Origin: Solimonas aquatica
Lineage (GTDB): Bacteria > Pseudomonadota > Gammaproteobacteria > Nevskiales > Nevskiaceae
Length of the DNA stretch: 64,000 nucleotides
Direction: 5' to 3'
NCBI RefSeq assembly: GCF_900111015.1
Contig: NZ_FOFS01000004.1
Coordinates: 62,001 to 126,000 of the forward strand
The notes under the pieces were generated by a model that was not told the DNA's origin, did not search any database, and saw nothing but the letters and a program-made list of their open reading frames with translations. A program made the translations under genes and the position numbers. Below, piece by piece: positions 53,440 to 63,444 of the stretch; the stretch's first letter is position 1, and the number at the start of each line of letters is the position of its first letter.

Positions 53440-55053
53440 ATGAAATCGATCCATCAGCTGTTCCGCATCGCGGCCGTCGCGGCCGTGCTTGCGGCGCCGT
53501 CGGCCTTCGCCGCCACGGCCACGCCGCCCGCCACGGTTCTCTACGGCGGCGGCGCCACCTTCCCGGCCGAGGCCTACATCGGCTCGACCTTCCTCGGCGT
53601 GAAGACCGCGCTGCCGACGGCAGCCCGTCTCTCCGTCACCAACGGCATCGCCGCGCCCTCGGGCGTCACCACCGCCACCGCCGACAAGGGCTCGCTGTTC
53701 GGCGCCTTCGCCGTGCTCAACAACACCATCGGCGCCTGGTATTGCCAGACCGGTTCGGGCACGGGCAAGAACGTGCTGACCGGCGGCAGCGCCGGCACCG
53801 TCCTCGCCAGCGGCGCCTGCGGTGACTACGGCAGCACGCCGGCCGGCTTCGGCGCGCCCTCGGGCGTGGAAGCCAGCTTCGCGGGCACCGATGAGCCGCT
53901 GTCCACCAGCGACATCACCAACTTCAACACCAACAAGGCCGCCACCCACACCGAGCTGGTACAGATTCCCAGCACCATCGGCTCCATCGCGATCGTTTAC
54001 AACAACAGCGATCTGGGCAAGACCAAGCTGAACCTGACGCGTTCGGACATCTGCGGCATCTTCTCCGGTGCGATCACCAACTGGAGCCAGCTGACGCATA
54101 CGCCGAAGTACACCGCCAAGGCCAAGGCCATCAATCTGGTGGTCCGCTCCGACTCCTCGGGCACCACCTTCAACCTGACCAACTTCCTGAGCGCGGCCTG
54201 CCCCTCGCTGGCGCTGCCGGGTGATACCGCCTACGCCGGCTTCAAGATGAACAAGGTGTTCACCACGTCCTTCCTGAGCGGCTTCACCGCCCCGACGGTG
54301 GATGCGCAGAGCGGCAACGGCGGCGTGGTCTCGCGCGTCAACGCAGTGGACGGCTCCATCGGCTATGCCGACGTCGCCGACGCCGCCGCGCGCGCCAAGC
54401 TCGCCGGCAGCAAGGTCACCTACGCCACCGTGGCTTATGCGGCGGACGTGGCCAAGTCTTCGCTGGTGCTGGCGCCGAGCGGCTCGGGCAGCTGCCCGAA
54501 CGGCACCTACGGCAAGCGCGTGGACAAGACCGTGGGGCCGATCACCACGGTGACCAACCCGAGCTCCACCAAGACGCTGAAGTTCACCTGCCCGGCCATC
54601 ACCTACAACAAGCTCGACCCGGCGAAGAACCTGCTGGCCAAGGGCACCACGGGCGTGGCGCTGACCGCGCAGGCTGACAAGCTGATGGGCTCGGTGGGTT
54701 CCAACGGCCGTCAGGCGCTCGACAGCGCTGCCTACACGCCGGCTGGCGTTGCGGGCTGCGTGCAGGTGGTGGACCCGGCGGCGCTGTTCGCCGCTCCGGC
54801 CGCGACCAAGAAGGCTGCCGCCGACGTCAGCACCTACCCGCTGGTCGCGCTCACCTATCTGGTGGCCAACAGCACGGGCAATGGCGCCAACACCGCGGCG
54901 CTCAAGAGCCTGCTGAAGACGCCTTACGACACCGCCACGCTGGCCAAGACCAAGACCATCGGCAAGACCTCGGGCTACGCGCCGCTGACACTGACCCTGG
55001 GTGGCGGCTACGCCACGCCGGCGGCGCTGATCGACGCCTGCATCCAGAACTAA
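53440..55053 (+). CDS. PstS-like periplasmic substrate-binding protein
   Basis: The product is 537 residues from an ATG after AAGGGGATTTC. A signal peptide (to residue 24) is followed by YGGGATFPAEAY, which matches the phosphate-binding loop region of PstS. Later SFAGTDEPL, ITNWSQL, VVRSDSSGTTFNLTNFL and DGSIGYADVADA match PstS motifs in order. PstS is usually 320-370 residues; this protein has extra segments with Cys pairs (WYCQTG, GACGDYG, SGSCPNGTYG). It has no pstCAB genes beside it. It may be a secreted phosphate-binding protein instead of an importer subunit. A strong terminator follows. Confidence 0.85.
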   Translation: MKSIHQLFRIAAVAAVLAAPSAFAATATPPATVLYGGGATFPAEAYIGSTFLGVKTALPTAARLSVTNGIAAPSGVTTATADKGSLFGAFAVLNNTIGAWYCQTGSGTGKNVLTGGSAGTVLASGACGDYGSTPAGFGAPSGVEASFAGTDEPLSTSDITNFNTNKAATHTELVQIPSTIGSIAIVYNNSDLGKTKLNLTRSDICGIFSGAITNWSQLTHTPKYTAKAKAINLVVRSDSSGTTFNLTNFLSAACPSLALPGDTAYAGFKMNKVFTTSFLSGFTAPTVDAQSGNGGVVSRVNAVDGSIGYADVADAAARAKLAGSKVTYATVAYAADVAKSSLVLAPSGSGSCPNGTYGKRVDKTVGPITTVTNPSSTKTLKFTCPAITYNKLDPAKNLLAKGTTGVALTAQADKLMGSVGSNGRQALDSAAYTPAGVAGCVQVVDPAALFAAPAATKKAAADVSTYPLVALTYLVANSTGNGANTAALKSLLKTPYDTATLAKTKTIGKTSGYAPLTLTLGGGYATPAALIDACIQN

Positions 55054-55098
55054 AGGTTTTCGCCGCAACAGTTTTCACGTTGTAGCTTTCCCATCCTG

Positions 55099-55125
55099 GC
55101 CCCGGCTCGTCCGGGGCTTTTTTTT
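55099..55125 (+). terminator. Rho-independent terminator after the PstS-like gene
   Basis: A 7-bp stem GCCCCGG / CCGGGGC with a CTCGT loop is followed by eight T residues (55118-55125), 46 bases after the stop codon. Confidence 0.9.
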
Positions 55126-55190
55126 GCGTGCCTTTCAAAACCCTCTGATATTTTCTTGCGCGCAGCGGGCAAAGTGAATGTCGACCGGCC

Positions 55191-55850
55191 CTAGTCGCGA
55201 TCCGGCGCACCCAGCGGAAACAGCGGCCGATACGGCCGTGCCTCGTCCACCGCCCGCGCGAACGAAGGCCGTGCCAGCAGTCGCGCGCGATAGGCACGCA
55301 GGCGCGGATGGGCTTCGGGAATGGCCAGCACCCAGTCGGCGTAGAACAGCGCAGGCGCTGCGGCGCAGTCGGCGAGCGTGAAGTCTTCGCCGGCCGCCCA
55401 TTGCCGCCCGGCTAGCTCGTTCTCCAGCCAGTCGTAGGCACGCAGCAGACGCTCGCCGGCAATCGCCACGCCCTGCTCGCGCGGCATCGGCAGCCTGCCC
55501 AGCGCGCTGTCCACCGCGATCTGCATCGCATCCATGACATGCAGATCGAAGAAGCGATCCAGAAAGCGCACCTTGAGCGCCGCCATCGGCTCATCCGGCA
55601 GCAGGCGCAGCGGGCCGGGGTGGCGCAGCTGCAGGTACTCGATGATCACACTCGACTCGACCTGCTGCTGCTCGCCATCGAGCAGCAGTGGAAACTTGCG
55701 CAGCGGCCAGCGTCGCAGCCACTCCGTGACATGCGCCGGCGCTTCGGGGCCGATGCAGCGGAATTCAAAGAGCAGCTGGTTTTCGTACAGCGCAATGAGC
55801 ACCTTCTGCGTGTACGAGGAGAACGGATGACCGTAGAGCGCGAGCGTCAT
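55191..55850 (-). CDS. Glutathione S-transferase family protein
   Basis: The product is 219 residues. The thioredoxin-like N-domain begins LALYGHPFSSYTQKVLIALYE, with Ser in the active-site region (PFSSYTQ), and includes KFPLLLDGEQQQVESSVIIEYL, the glutathione-binding cis-Pro and Glu-Ser segment. The helical C-domain carries DFTLADCAAAPALFYAD. Such enzymes conjugate or isomerise with glutathione in the cytoplasm; the substrate is unknown. It is a single gene, convergent with the PstS-like gene whose terminator lies between them. Confidence 0.92.
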   Translation of the reverse strand: MTLALYGHPFSSYTQKVLIALYENQLLFEFRCIGPEAPAHVTEWLRRWPLRKFPLLLDGEQQQVESSVIIEYLQLRHPGPLRLLPDEPMAALKVRFLDRFFDLHVMDAMQIAVDSALGRLPMPREQGVAIAGERLLRAYDWLENELAGRQWAAGEDFTLADCAAAPALFYADWVLAIPEAHPRLRAYRARLLARPSFARAVDEARPYRPLFPLGAPDRD

Positions 55851-55959
55851 GGCGATGACCTTGTCGGGACAAGCCCACACGCTAGCGCGTGCGCGCGACG
55901 GCGCACAAGCCGGCGGCAGCCTGGGCCGGCCCGCGCGCTGTCGCGCGACGACGACGGGC

Positions 55960-56964
<1,005 letters not shown>

Positions 56965-57127
56965 GACAGCACTCCATCAGCGAGGGATGAGGTGCACAGC
57001 CTAAGGCCGCCGTGCCGGGCAGGCTTAGATCAATGCTCGCGCATCCTTGCCCGATCCTGCAGAACCGCGTGCAGACCTGGCGCGACGCGCGCATCATCGA
57101 CGCCGGTTCCCTCGCGATGCCGACACC

Positions 57128-58069
57128 ATGTCCTCCACCGTGCTACCGCTGAATTCCAACGAATCCGGCCACGAGCCACGCCGCACCGAACTGGTGGCGC
57201 GGCTGTCGCGCCTGGCCACGACCGACGGCCGCCACCAGACCGCCATCGAGGCCGTGCAGATCATCCGCGCCAGCACGCCCACGCAGGCCCTGCCGGCGCT
57301 CTACGAGCCGGCGCTGTGTGTCGTAGTGCAAGGCCGCAAGCACGCGCTGCTGCACGGCGAAACCTATGTCTACGACCCGCTGCGCTATCTAGTGGTGTCG
57401 GTGGCCATGCCCATCATCGCGCAGATCATCGAGGCCTCGCCGGAGCGCCCGTATCTGTGTCTGCGCATCAACATCGACGCCAGGGAACTCGGCAGCCTGC
57501 TGCTGGACGGCGGCGCGCCGTCGGCCGGCGCGGTGGATCGCGGCCTGTACAGCGCGCAGCTGAGCGAAGCGCTGCTGGATGCGGTATTGCGCCTGGTGCG
57601 CCTGCTCGATACGCCCGAGGATGTGCCGGTGCTCGCACCGCTGGTGCTGCGCGAAATCCACTACCGCAGCCTCACCGGCGAGCTGGGCCATCGCCTGCGC
57701 GCGCTGGCGCTGGTGGACAGCCGCGCCGAGCGCATTCATCGCACCCTGCAACTGCTGCGCGAACGCTATGCGCAGAACCTGAGTCTGGAACAACTGGCGC
57801 AGACCGCGAACATGAGCCTGTCCTCGCTGCATCAGCACTTCAAGGCCGTGACCGCGATGTCGCCCCTGCAGTATCAGAAGCAGCTGCGTCTGCACGAAGC
57901 ACAGCGCCTGATGCTCGGCGAGGGACTGGAGGCTGCAAGCGCCGCGCACCGCGTCGGCTATGAAAGCGCCTCACAGTTCAGTCGCGAATACAAACGCCTG
58001 TTCGGCGTGCCACCACGCCAGCAGATCGAAGCCTTGCGGCGACGCGCGGGTGAGCATCGCAGCCCATGA
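57128..58069 (+). CDS. AraC-family regulator with AraC_N domain
   Basis: The product is 313 residues. Residues about 38-200 match the AraC-type N-terminal domain (PF06719), including LPALYEPALCVVVQGRKHALLHGETYVYD. The C-terminal double helix-turn-helix (about 205-300: LSLEQLAQTANMSLSSLHQHF and AASAAHRVGYESASQFSREYKRLFG, in two blocks) binds DNA. Members of this group often sit divergent to the aldo/keto reductase or dehydrogenase they regulate, as here. The stop overlaps the ATG of the broken DUF2867 gene (ATGA). Confidence 0.92.
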   Translation: MSSTVLPLNSNESGHEPRRTELVARLSRLATTDGRHQTAIEAVQIIRASTPTQALPALYEPALCVVVQGRKHALLHGETYVYDPLRYLVVSVAMPIIAQIIEASPERPYLCLRINIDARELGSLLLDGGAPSAGAVDRGLYSAQLSEALLDAVLRLVRLLDTPEDVPVLAPLVLREIHYRSLTGELGHRLRALALVDSRAERIHRTLQLLRERYAQNLSLEQLAQTANMSLSSLHQHFKAVTAMSPLQYQKQLRLHEAQRLMLGEGLEAASAAHRVGYESASQFSREYKRLFGVPPRQQIEALRRRAGEHRSP

Positions 58070-58596
58070 ACCCGCGCCCCGAACCCGCCACGGTGCCAGC
58101 GGCAAGCCGCGCCGCGACGCTGCTGCAGGACGCCGACTTCCACGACGCCTGGCGCATCAGCTCGGCGCGCACAGAGCGTTCGGCGCTGGCGCACTTCATC
58201 GCCGCGATGCGCACCACGCCACCCTGGGTGTAGCGCTGCATGCGCATCCGCAACCGGGTGGTTCAGCGCCTCGGCCTGAAGAATCTGGGGGCCATGTCCT
58301 CGCTCGCGGCCGACAAGCCGGCGCAAGCTTATGTAGCCGGCGAGCGGATCGGCATCTTCACGGTGTTTGAAAACAGCTTCAACGAAGCCTTGATAGGAGA
58401 TCGCGACAAACATCTAGACGTGGTGCTGAGCATCCATCGCCAGCTGCAGGCCGGTGGCCGCGAAGTGCTCATCACGGTGAGCACGGTGGTGCATGTCAAG
58501 AATGCTCTGGGACGCCTGTATATGTTTCCGGTATGGCCGATGCATCGGCTCATCGCGCCGGCGGTGCTGGCTTCGCTGGGGCGAGAGATGGCGTAG
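58066..58596 (+). pseudogene. DUF2867 gene interrupted by an in-frame TAG
   Basis: The frame opens at ATG 58066, overlapping the AraC stop, and reads ADFHDAWRI...ALAHFIAAMRTTPPWV. It then meets TAG at 58231-58233 and continues in the same frame as RCMRIRNRVVQRLGLKNLG...GRLYMFPVWPMHRLIAPAVL to TGA at 58596. Together the two parts make one complete DUF2867 protein of about 176 residues with no frame change. The TAG stands where relatives have a coding residue just before RCM (I recall Glu). One base change (GAG or CAG to TAG) explains it. It could be a true nonsense mutation, a sequencing error, or reinitiation at ATG 58240. Confidence 0.8.
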
Positions 58597-58608
58597 CGGC
58601 GGCGCCGC

Positions 58609-60156
58609 TCAATGCCCGGCCGCCATATGCCCGCCGATCACGGCGCGGTCGGCGCTGGCGGCGTCCACCTCGTAGACGATGCGGCCGTTGCGGATCACCA
58701 GCAGGCGGTCGGCGAGCTGCAGCAGCTCGTCCAGATCATCGCTGGCCACCAGCACCGCCGCGCCGGCGTTGCGCGCGGCGAGCAGGCGGGCGTGGATGTC
58801 GGCGACGGCGCGAAAGTCCAGACCGAATACCGGATTGGCGGCGATCAGCACGTTCACCGGCTCGGACAGCTCGCGTGCCAGCACCGCGCGCTGCACATTG
58901 CCGCCGGAGAGCGAGGCCATCGCGCGTTGCGGCAGCGGCGGCCGCACCTTGAAGGCTGCGATGCGTGCCTGCGCCTGCGCGCGGATCGCGCGGTAGCTCA
59001 CCAGGCCGCCCAGGCGACGGATCGGCGCCTGATCGAAATTGCGCAGGGCGATGTTCTCCGCCACCGAGAGCTTGCCCACGCAGCCGCGATACAAGGGCTC
59101 CTCCGGCAGGCTGAACACACGACGCTCGCGCATCTGCGCGCGCGTGGCGGCATAAGGCAGACCATCGACGCGGATCGCGCCGCCCAGCACGCTACGCTGC
59201 CCGCTCAGGGCTTCGATCAGCTCGCGCTGGCCATTGCCGGCGATGCCGGCCAGGCCCACCAGTTCCCCGCCGTGCACGGCAAGGCTCACCTCGTGCACGC
59301 GCGGCAGGCCGCGATCATCCAGCACGCTCAAGCGATCCACTTCCAGACGCGCTTCGCGGCTGCCGGGCGCGCGCGGCAGGCGGCGCGTGGCGGCATCATC
59401 GAGCAGGGCTTCCGCCGATTCGCCGGCTTCGGGTTCGCCCATGATCCAGCGCGCGAGCTTGTCATGCGTGGCCTCGGCCACCGGCGCCTGCGCGACCAGA
59501 CGGCCGCGACGCAGCACGGTGACTTCATCAGCATAGGCCAGCACCTCGCCGAACTTGTGCGTGATCATCAGCACGCTGATCTCGCCGCGATGTGCCATGT
59601 CGCGCAGCAGGCCCAGCACCTCATCGGCCTCCTGCACGGTGAGCACGGAAGTGGGCTCGTCGAGAATCAGGAGGCGCTGCTGGAGATACAGCTGCTTCAG
59701 GATCTCCAGCTTCTGCTTTTCGCCCGCGCTCAGACCGCTCACCGGCGCATCCAGCGCCAGCTTGAACGGCGCGCCGTCCATGAACGCGCTCAGCTCGGCG
59801 CGCACGCGGCCCCAGCGGATATGCAGGGGCAGCTTGCCGGTGGCCAGCAGCAGGTTCTCCGCCACCGACAGACCCGGCGCGACGGTGAAGTGCTGATACA
59901 CCATGCCGATGCCGAGCTTCTGCGCGGCACGCGGATGCGCAATCTCCACCTCGCGACCATCGACCATCACCTGCCCCTGATCCAGGGACTGGTAACCGAT
60001 CAGGCCTTTGACCAGCGTGCTCTTGCCCGCGCCGTTTTCACCGAGCAGCGCGTGCACGCTGCCGGGCTTCACGCGCAGCGAGACTTCATCCAGGGCGCGG
60101 AAGGCGCCAAAGGACTTGCCGGCGGCGATGACTTCGAGTGCGAGGGCGCGGCTCAT
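58609..60156 (-). CDS. ABC importer ATPase of the BMP/nucleoside type
   Basis: The product is 515 residues with two fused nucleotide-binding domains. The first has Walker A GENGAGKST (about 38-46), signature LSAGEKQ and Walker B LLILDEPTS. The second has the degenerate loop GIAGNGQRELIE, signature LSGGNVQ and LIAANPVFGLD in place of a standard Walker B Glu, as is common in sugar/nucleoside importers (RbsA, YufO, NupA). It powers the permeases encoded directly upstream, 5 bases away. Confidence 0.93.
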   Translation of the reverse strand: MSRALALEVIAAGKSFGAFRALDEVSLRVKPGSVHALLGENGAGKSTLVKGLIGYQSLDQGQVMVDGREVEIAHPRAAQKLGIGMVYQHFTVAPGLSVAENLLLATGKLPLHIRWGRVRAELSAFMDGAPFKLALDAPVSGLSAGEKQKLEILKQLYLQQRLLILDEPTSVLTVQEADEVLGLLRDMAHRGEISVLMITHKFGEVLAYADEVTVLRRGRLVAQAPVAEATHDKLARWIMGEPEAGESAEALLDDAATRRLPRAPGSREARLEVDRLSVLDDRGLPRVHEVSLAVHGGELVGLAGIAGNGQRELIEALSGQRSVLGGAIRVDGLPYAATRAQMRERRVFSLPEEPLYRGCVGKLSVAENIALRNFDQAPIRRLGGLVSYRAIRAQAQARIAAFKVRPPLPQRAMASLSGGNVQRAVLARELSEPVNVLIAANPVFGLDFRAVADIHARLLAARNAGAAVLVASDDLDELLQLADRLLVIRNGRIVYEVDAASADRAVIGGHMAAGH

Positions 60157-60161
60157 GTCGC

Positions 60162-61082
60162 TTATCTCGTCAGCGACAACTCACCCGGCGTGCCGCCGAG
60201 TGTCTGTCGCGGCCGGCAACTGGCGATCATGATCGCCAGCGTGAGGGCATAGGGCGCGGCATTGAACAGGTGGTAGCCGGAGGAGATGCCGATGGACTGC
60301 AGCGCCGGCCCCAGCGCACCGGCCGCACCGAACAGCATCGCCGCCGCCAGACAGCCCAGCGGCCGCCAGCGCGCGAAGATCACCAGGGCCACGGCCATGA
60401 TGCCCTGACCGCTGGACAGGCCCTCGCTCCAGGAACCCGGATAGCACAGCGACAGATACGCGCCGCCCACGCCGGCGAAAGCGCCGCCCACCGCCGTGGC
60501 GATGATGCGCACCGTGGCCACCGGATAACCCAGGGCGCGCGCCGTGCCTTCGTGATCGCCCACCAGACGCAGGGCCAGACCCGGCCGCGTGCTGCGCAAG
60601 CCCCAGTGCAGCAGCAGGCTCAGCAGCACGCCGATCGGAAACAGGGCGTTGATCGACAGCGCACTGCGCCAGCGCGGATCGGCGATGAAGCTGCCCAGCG
60701 ACAGCGCCGGCAGCTGCGGGGCCTGTGGCTGGATGAAGCCCTTGCCCAGGAAAAATGCCAGGCCCGTGCCCAGCAGCATCAGGCCGATGCCGAAGGCGAT
60801 GTCGTTGACGCGCGGCAGCGAACAGATCAGCCCGTGCAGCAGGCCCATGCACAAGCCCATGGCCGCGGCGCAAAGCAGACCGATCCAGGGCGAGCCGCTC
60901 AGGTATGAGAGCGCGTAGCCGCTCATCGCGCCCATCACCAGAATGCCTTCCAGGCCCAGGTTCACGCGCCCGCCCTTTTCGGTGATGCACTCACCCAGGC
61001 TGACGAACAGATACGGCGTGCCGACGCGGATCGCGCCGCCGATCATGCCGATGGCCAGCGTACTCACCACGGCTTCAGACAT
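60162..61082 (-). CDS. ABC transporter permease (BMP/nucleoside type, second subunit)
   Basis: The product is 306 residues with about eight membrane helices and the BPD_transp_2 pattern (GGRVNLGLEGILVMGAMSGY near residue 38-57; VGGAFAGVGGAYLSL). It forms the channel with the larger permease. Its start overlaps the upstream permease end by 8 bases. It resembles NupQ/YufQ, RbsC-family subunits of guanosine/purine nucleoside importers. Confidence 0.9.
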   Translation of the reverse strand: MSEAVVSTLAIGMIGGAIRVGTPYLFVSLGECITEKGGRVNLGLEGILVMGAMSGYALSYLSGSPWIGLLCAAAMGLCMGLLHGLICSLPRVNDIAFGIGLMLLGTGLAFFLGKGFIQPQAPQLPALSLGSFIADPRWRSALSINALFPIGVLLSLLLHWGLRSTRPGLALRLVGDHEGTARALGYPVATVRIIATAVGGAFAGVGGAYLSLCYPGSWSEGLSSGQGIMAVALVIFARWRPLGCLAAAMLFGAAGALGPALQSIGISSGYHLFNAAPYALTLAIMIASCRPRQTLGGTPGELSLTR

Positions 61083-62178
61083 CGCGCGCTCCCAGGCTGC
61101 TCAGGCGCAGCTGCCAGTTCGCGAGGCGGCCCTGCAGGGCTTCCCAGGCGAGCAGATTGGCGAAGATCAGCCCCTGCAAGACCAGGGTCGCGGCATCGGG
61201 CAGGCCAAGGCGGCGCTGCAGCAGACTGCCGCTGGCGCCGATGCCGCCCACCAGCACCGCGCAGACGATCACCGCCAGCGGATTTTGTCGCGCGGCAAAC
61301 GCCACCAGGATGCCGGCATAACCATAACCGGAGAGCAGCGAGGCATTGGCGCTGCCCTGCACCGCCGCCACTTCAAACGCGCCGGCGATCCCGGCGGCCG
61401 CACCACCGGCAAAGCAGGCGCCGATCACCAGACGATCCACCGGCAGACCCACCAGGCGCGCGACGTTGACATTGCCGCCCACCACATTGAGCGCGAAGCC
61501 CGGCACGCTCCAGCGCAGGAAAATCCAGGCCAGCACACAGGCCGCCGCACCGAAGGCAAAGCCCCAGTGCACCTCCAGGCCCGGCATCGCGCCCACCATC
61601 CAGCTTTCCGGCAAGGGCAGCGTGGAGGGTTTGTTGAGGCTGGCGGGATCGCGCAGCGCGCCTTCCACCAGATGATTGAACAGGGCGATGCCCAGATACG
61701 AGAGCAGCAGCGAACCGATGGTTTCGTTCACGCCGCGCCATTGGCGCAGCATGCCGGCAAACGCGATCCACAAGCCGCCGATCAGGGCGCCCATCAGAAC
61801 CATGAGCGGCACGGCGGCTTTAACCGCGAGGCTCGGCGCCATCACGGCCACCGAGCCCGCAGCCAAGCCCCCCAGCGCCAAGGCTCCTTCTCCCCCGATC
61901 ACCACCAGACCCGCACGCGCCGGCAGCGCCACGCACAGCGCCGTGAGCATCAAGGGCGCGGCGCGCTGCAGGCTGTTGGCCCACGCAAACGACGATCCGA
62001 ACGCGCCCTTGAACATCAGCCGCAAGGCTTCCAGCGGCGAAACATCCTGCGCCAGCAGAAACAGCGAGAACATCGCCAGCGCGCTGCATACGGCCAGCAG
62101 CGTGGGCAGCGCGGCGAGCGCGAACGAACCCGGTGCGCGCATCAGCACCAGCGCCCGCTCGCGCAACAGCTCGCTCAT
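61075..62178 (-). CDS. ABC transporter permease (BMP/nucleoside type, first subunit)
   Basis: The product is 367 residues with 8-10 membrane helices and the BPD_transp_2 features ALPARAGLVVIGGEGALALGGLAAG (seen in two parts) and GVNETIGSLLLSYLG. It resembles NupP/YufP. Its start overlaps the stop of the binding-protein gene by four bases (62175-62178), so translation is coupled. Confidence 0.9.
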   Translation of the reverse strand: MSELLRERALVLMRAPGSFALAALPTLLAVCSALAMFSLFLLAQDVSPLEALRLMFKGAFGSSFAWANSLQRAAPLMLTALCVALPARAGLVVIGGEGALALGGLAAGSVAVMAPSLAVKAAVPLMVLMGALIGGLWIAFAGMLRQWRGVNETIGSLLLSYLGIALFNHLVEGALRDPASLNKPSTLPLPESWMVGAMPGLEVHWGFAFGAAACVLAWIFLRWSVPGFALNVVGGNVNVARLVGLPVDRLVIGACFAGGAAAGIAGAFEVAAVQGSANASLLSGYGYAGILVAFAARQNPLAVIVCAVLVGGIGASGSLLQRRLGLPDAATLVLQGLIFANLLAWEALQGRLANWQLRLSSLGARDV

Positions 62179-63281
62179 GCGCCGGTGGAACCGATCACGC
62201 CTTCCACCAGGTAATCCATGCTTTCCAGCTTGAGATCGGTCTGCACCAGCGTCGTGCCGGCCGGGATCACTTCCTTGCCGGTGTTGTCCTTGAGCGGGCC
62301 TTTGAAGATGTCGAACTTGCCGGCCAGCATCTTGGCCTTCACGCCATCAATCGCGGTCCTGGCCTTGGCCGGTGTGGCGGCGGTGTAGGCCGACATGCGC
62401 ACGAAGCCATCCTTCAGACCGCCGCGCGTCATGTTGGCGAACGGCGCGCCGCTCTGCGCGGCGAGCGCATAAGCCTTGTACACGGTCTCCCAGTTCCACT
62501 CCGCGCCGGTGAGATAGAGCTTGGGCGCAAGCACGGACTGATCGGCGTGATAACCGCAGACATCAACACCGCGCTTGGCGGCGGTTTCCACCAGCACCTT
62601 GGGGCTGTCGACATGACAGGTGACCACGTCCACGCCCTTGTCGGCCAGGGAGTTGGTGGCCTCGGCCTCGCGCACCGGCATCGACCAGTCACCGGTGAAA
62701 ATCACCTGCGTGCTGATCTCGGGATTGACGCTGCGCGCGCCCATGGTGAAGGCGTTGATGTTGCGCAGCACCTGCGGGATGGGTTTGGCGGCGACGAAGC
62801 CCAGCTTCTTGCTCTTGGTGGCATGGCCGGCGGCGATGCCGTTGAGATACTGGCATTCGTCGATGTAGCCGAAGTAGCTGCCGACGTTCGCCGGGTCCTT
62901 GCCGGCCTGCCAGAGACCGCCGCAATGCGCGAAGCGCACTTTCGGATACTTGGGCGCCAGCTTCACCGCGTGCGAGAAATAGCCGAAGGAGGTGACGAAG
63001 ATCAGCTCGGCGCCGTCTTCCTCGATCATCGCTTCCATGGCCTTCTGCACCGCCACGGTTTCCGGCACGTTCTCCTGCTCCACCACCTTGATGCCCGGCA
63101 GGGCCTTGAGCTTGGCCACGGCCTGCGCATGCGACTGGTTGTAGCCGTAATCGTCATGCGGCCCGACGTACAGCGCGCCGATGGTGAGCTTGCGCTCGGC
63201 GGCAAACGCGCCGAACGGCAGCAGGCCGGCGGCGGCGGCGGAAACACCGGATGCCAGGAACTGGCGGCGATTGAGCGTCAT
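62175..63281 (-). CDS. BMP-family substrate-binding protein
   Basis: The product is 368 residues with an RRQFLASG twin-arginine-like signal (residues 5-12), so it may be exported by Tat. The mature part (KLTIGALYVGPHDDYGYNQSHAQA...ELIFVTSFGYFSHA...VRFAHCGG...GYHADQS) is the Bmp/Med fold that binds nucleosides or similar ligands. It is the first gene of the four-gene importer operon. A GTATTCA/TGAATAC palindrome lies 66-83 bp upstream of its start. I infer a purine or nucleoside substrate; it could be another small molecule. Confidence 0.9.
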   Translation of the reverse strand: MTLNRRQFLASGVSAAAAGLLPFGAFAAERKLTIGALYVGPHDDYGYNQSHAQAVAKLKALPGIKVVEQENVPETVAVQKAMEAMIEEDGAELIFVTSFGYFSHAVKLAPKYPKVRFAHCGGLWQAGKDPANVGSYFGYIDECQYLNGIAAGHATKSKKLGFVAAKPIPQVLRNINAFTMGARSVNPEISTQVIFTGDWSMPVREAEATNSLADKGVDVVTCHVDSPKVLVETAAKRGVDVCGYHADQSVLAPKLYLTGAEWNWETVYKAYALAAQSGAPFANMTRGGLKDGFVRMSAYTAATPAKARTAIDGVKAKMLAGKFDIFKGPLKDNTGKEVIPAGTTLVQTDLKLESMDYLVEGVIGSTGA

Positions 63282-63346
63282 GCTGGTCTCCCTTGCGGAT
63301 GATGGTGAGAAGACCGCAGGTGTGCCCCCCCGGCGCGGTCCATCTT

Positions 63347-63364
63347 GTATTCAAGACTGAATAC
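63347..63364. promoter_or_regulatory. Palindrome GTATTCA-AGAC-TGAATAC, candidate GntR operator
   Basis: Perfect 7-bp arms with a 4-bp spacer lie between the GntR/FCD gene and the BMP operon, 66-83 bp before the binding-protein start. FCD-type GntR regulators bind short palindromes of this size in front of the operon they control. Confidence 0.6.
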
Positions 63365-63444
63365 CCAGCAGCAAGCGCTGTGCCAAACGCTGGCGCTTTT
63401 TGGGGGGGACGGGGGCGCGCGGCGGCGACGCCGCGCAAAAAATC

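Noticed and set aside
63416-63436. A possible terminator after the GntR gene
   Set aside because: The GC stem has a run of A on its plus-strand side, so on the transcribed minus strand the T residues come before the stem, the wrong order for an intrinsic terminator.
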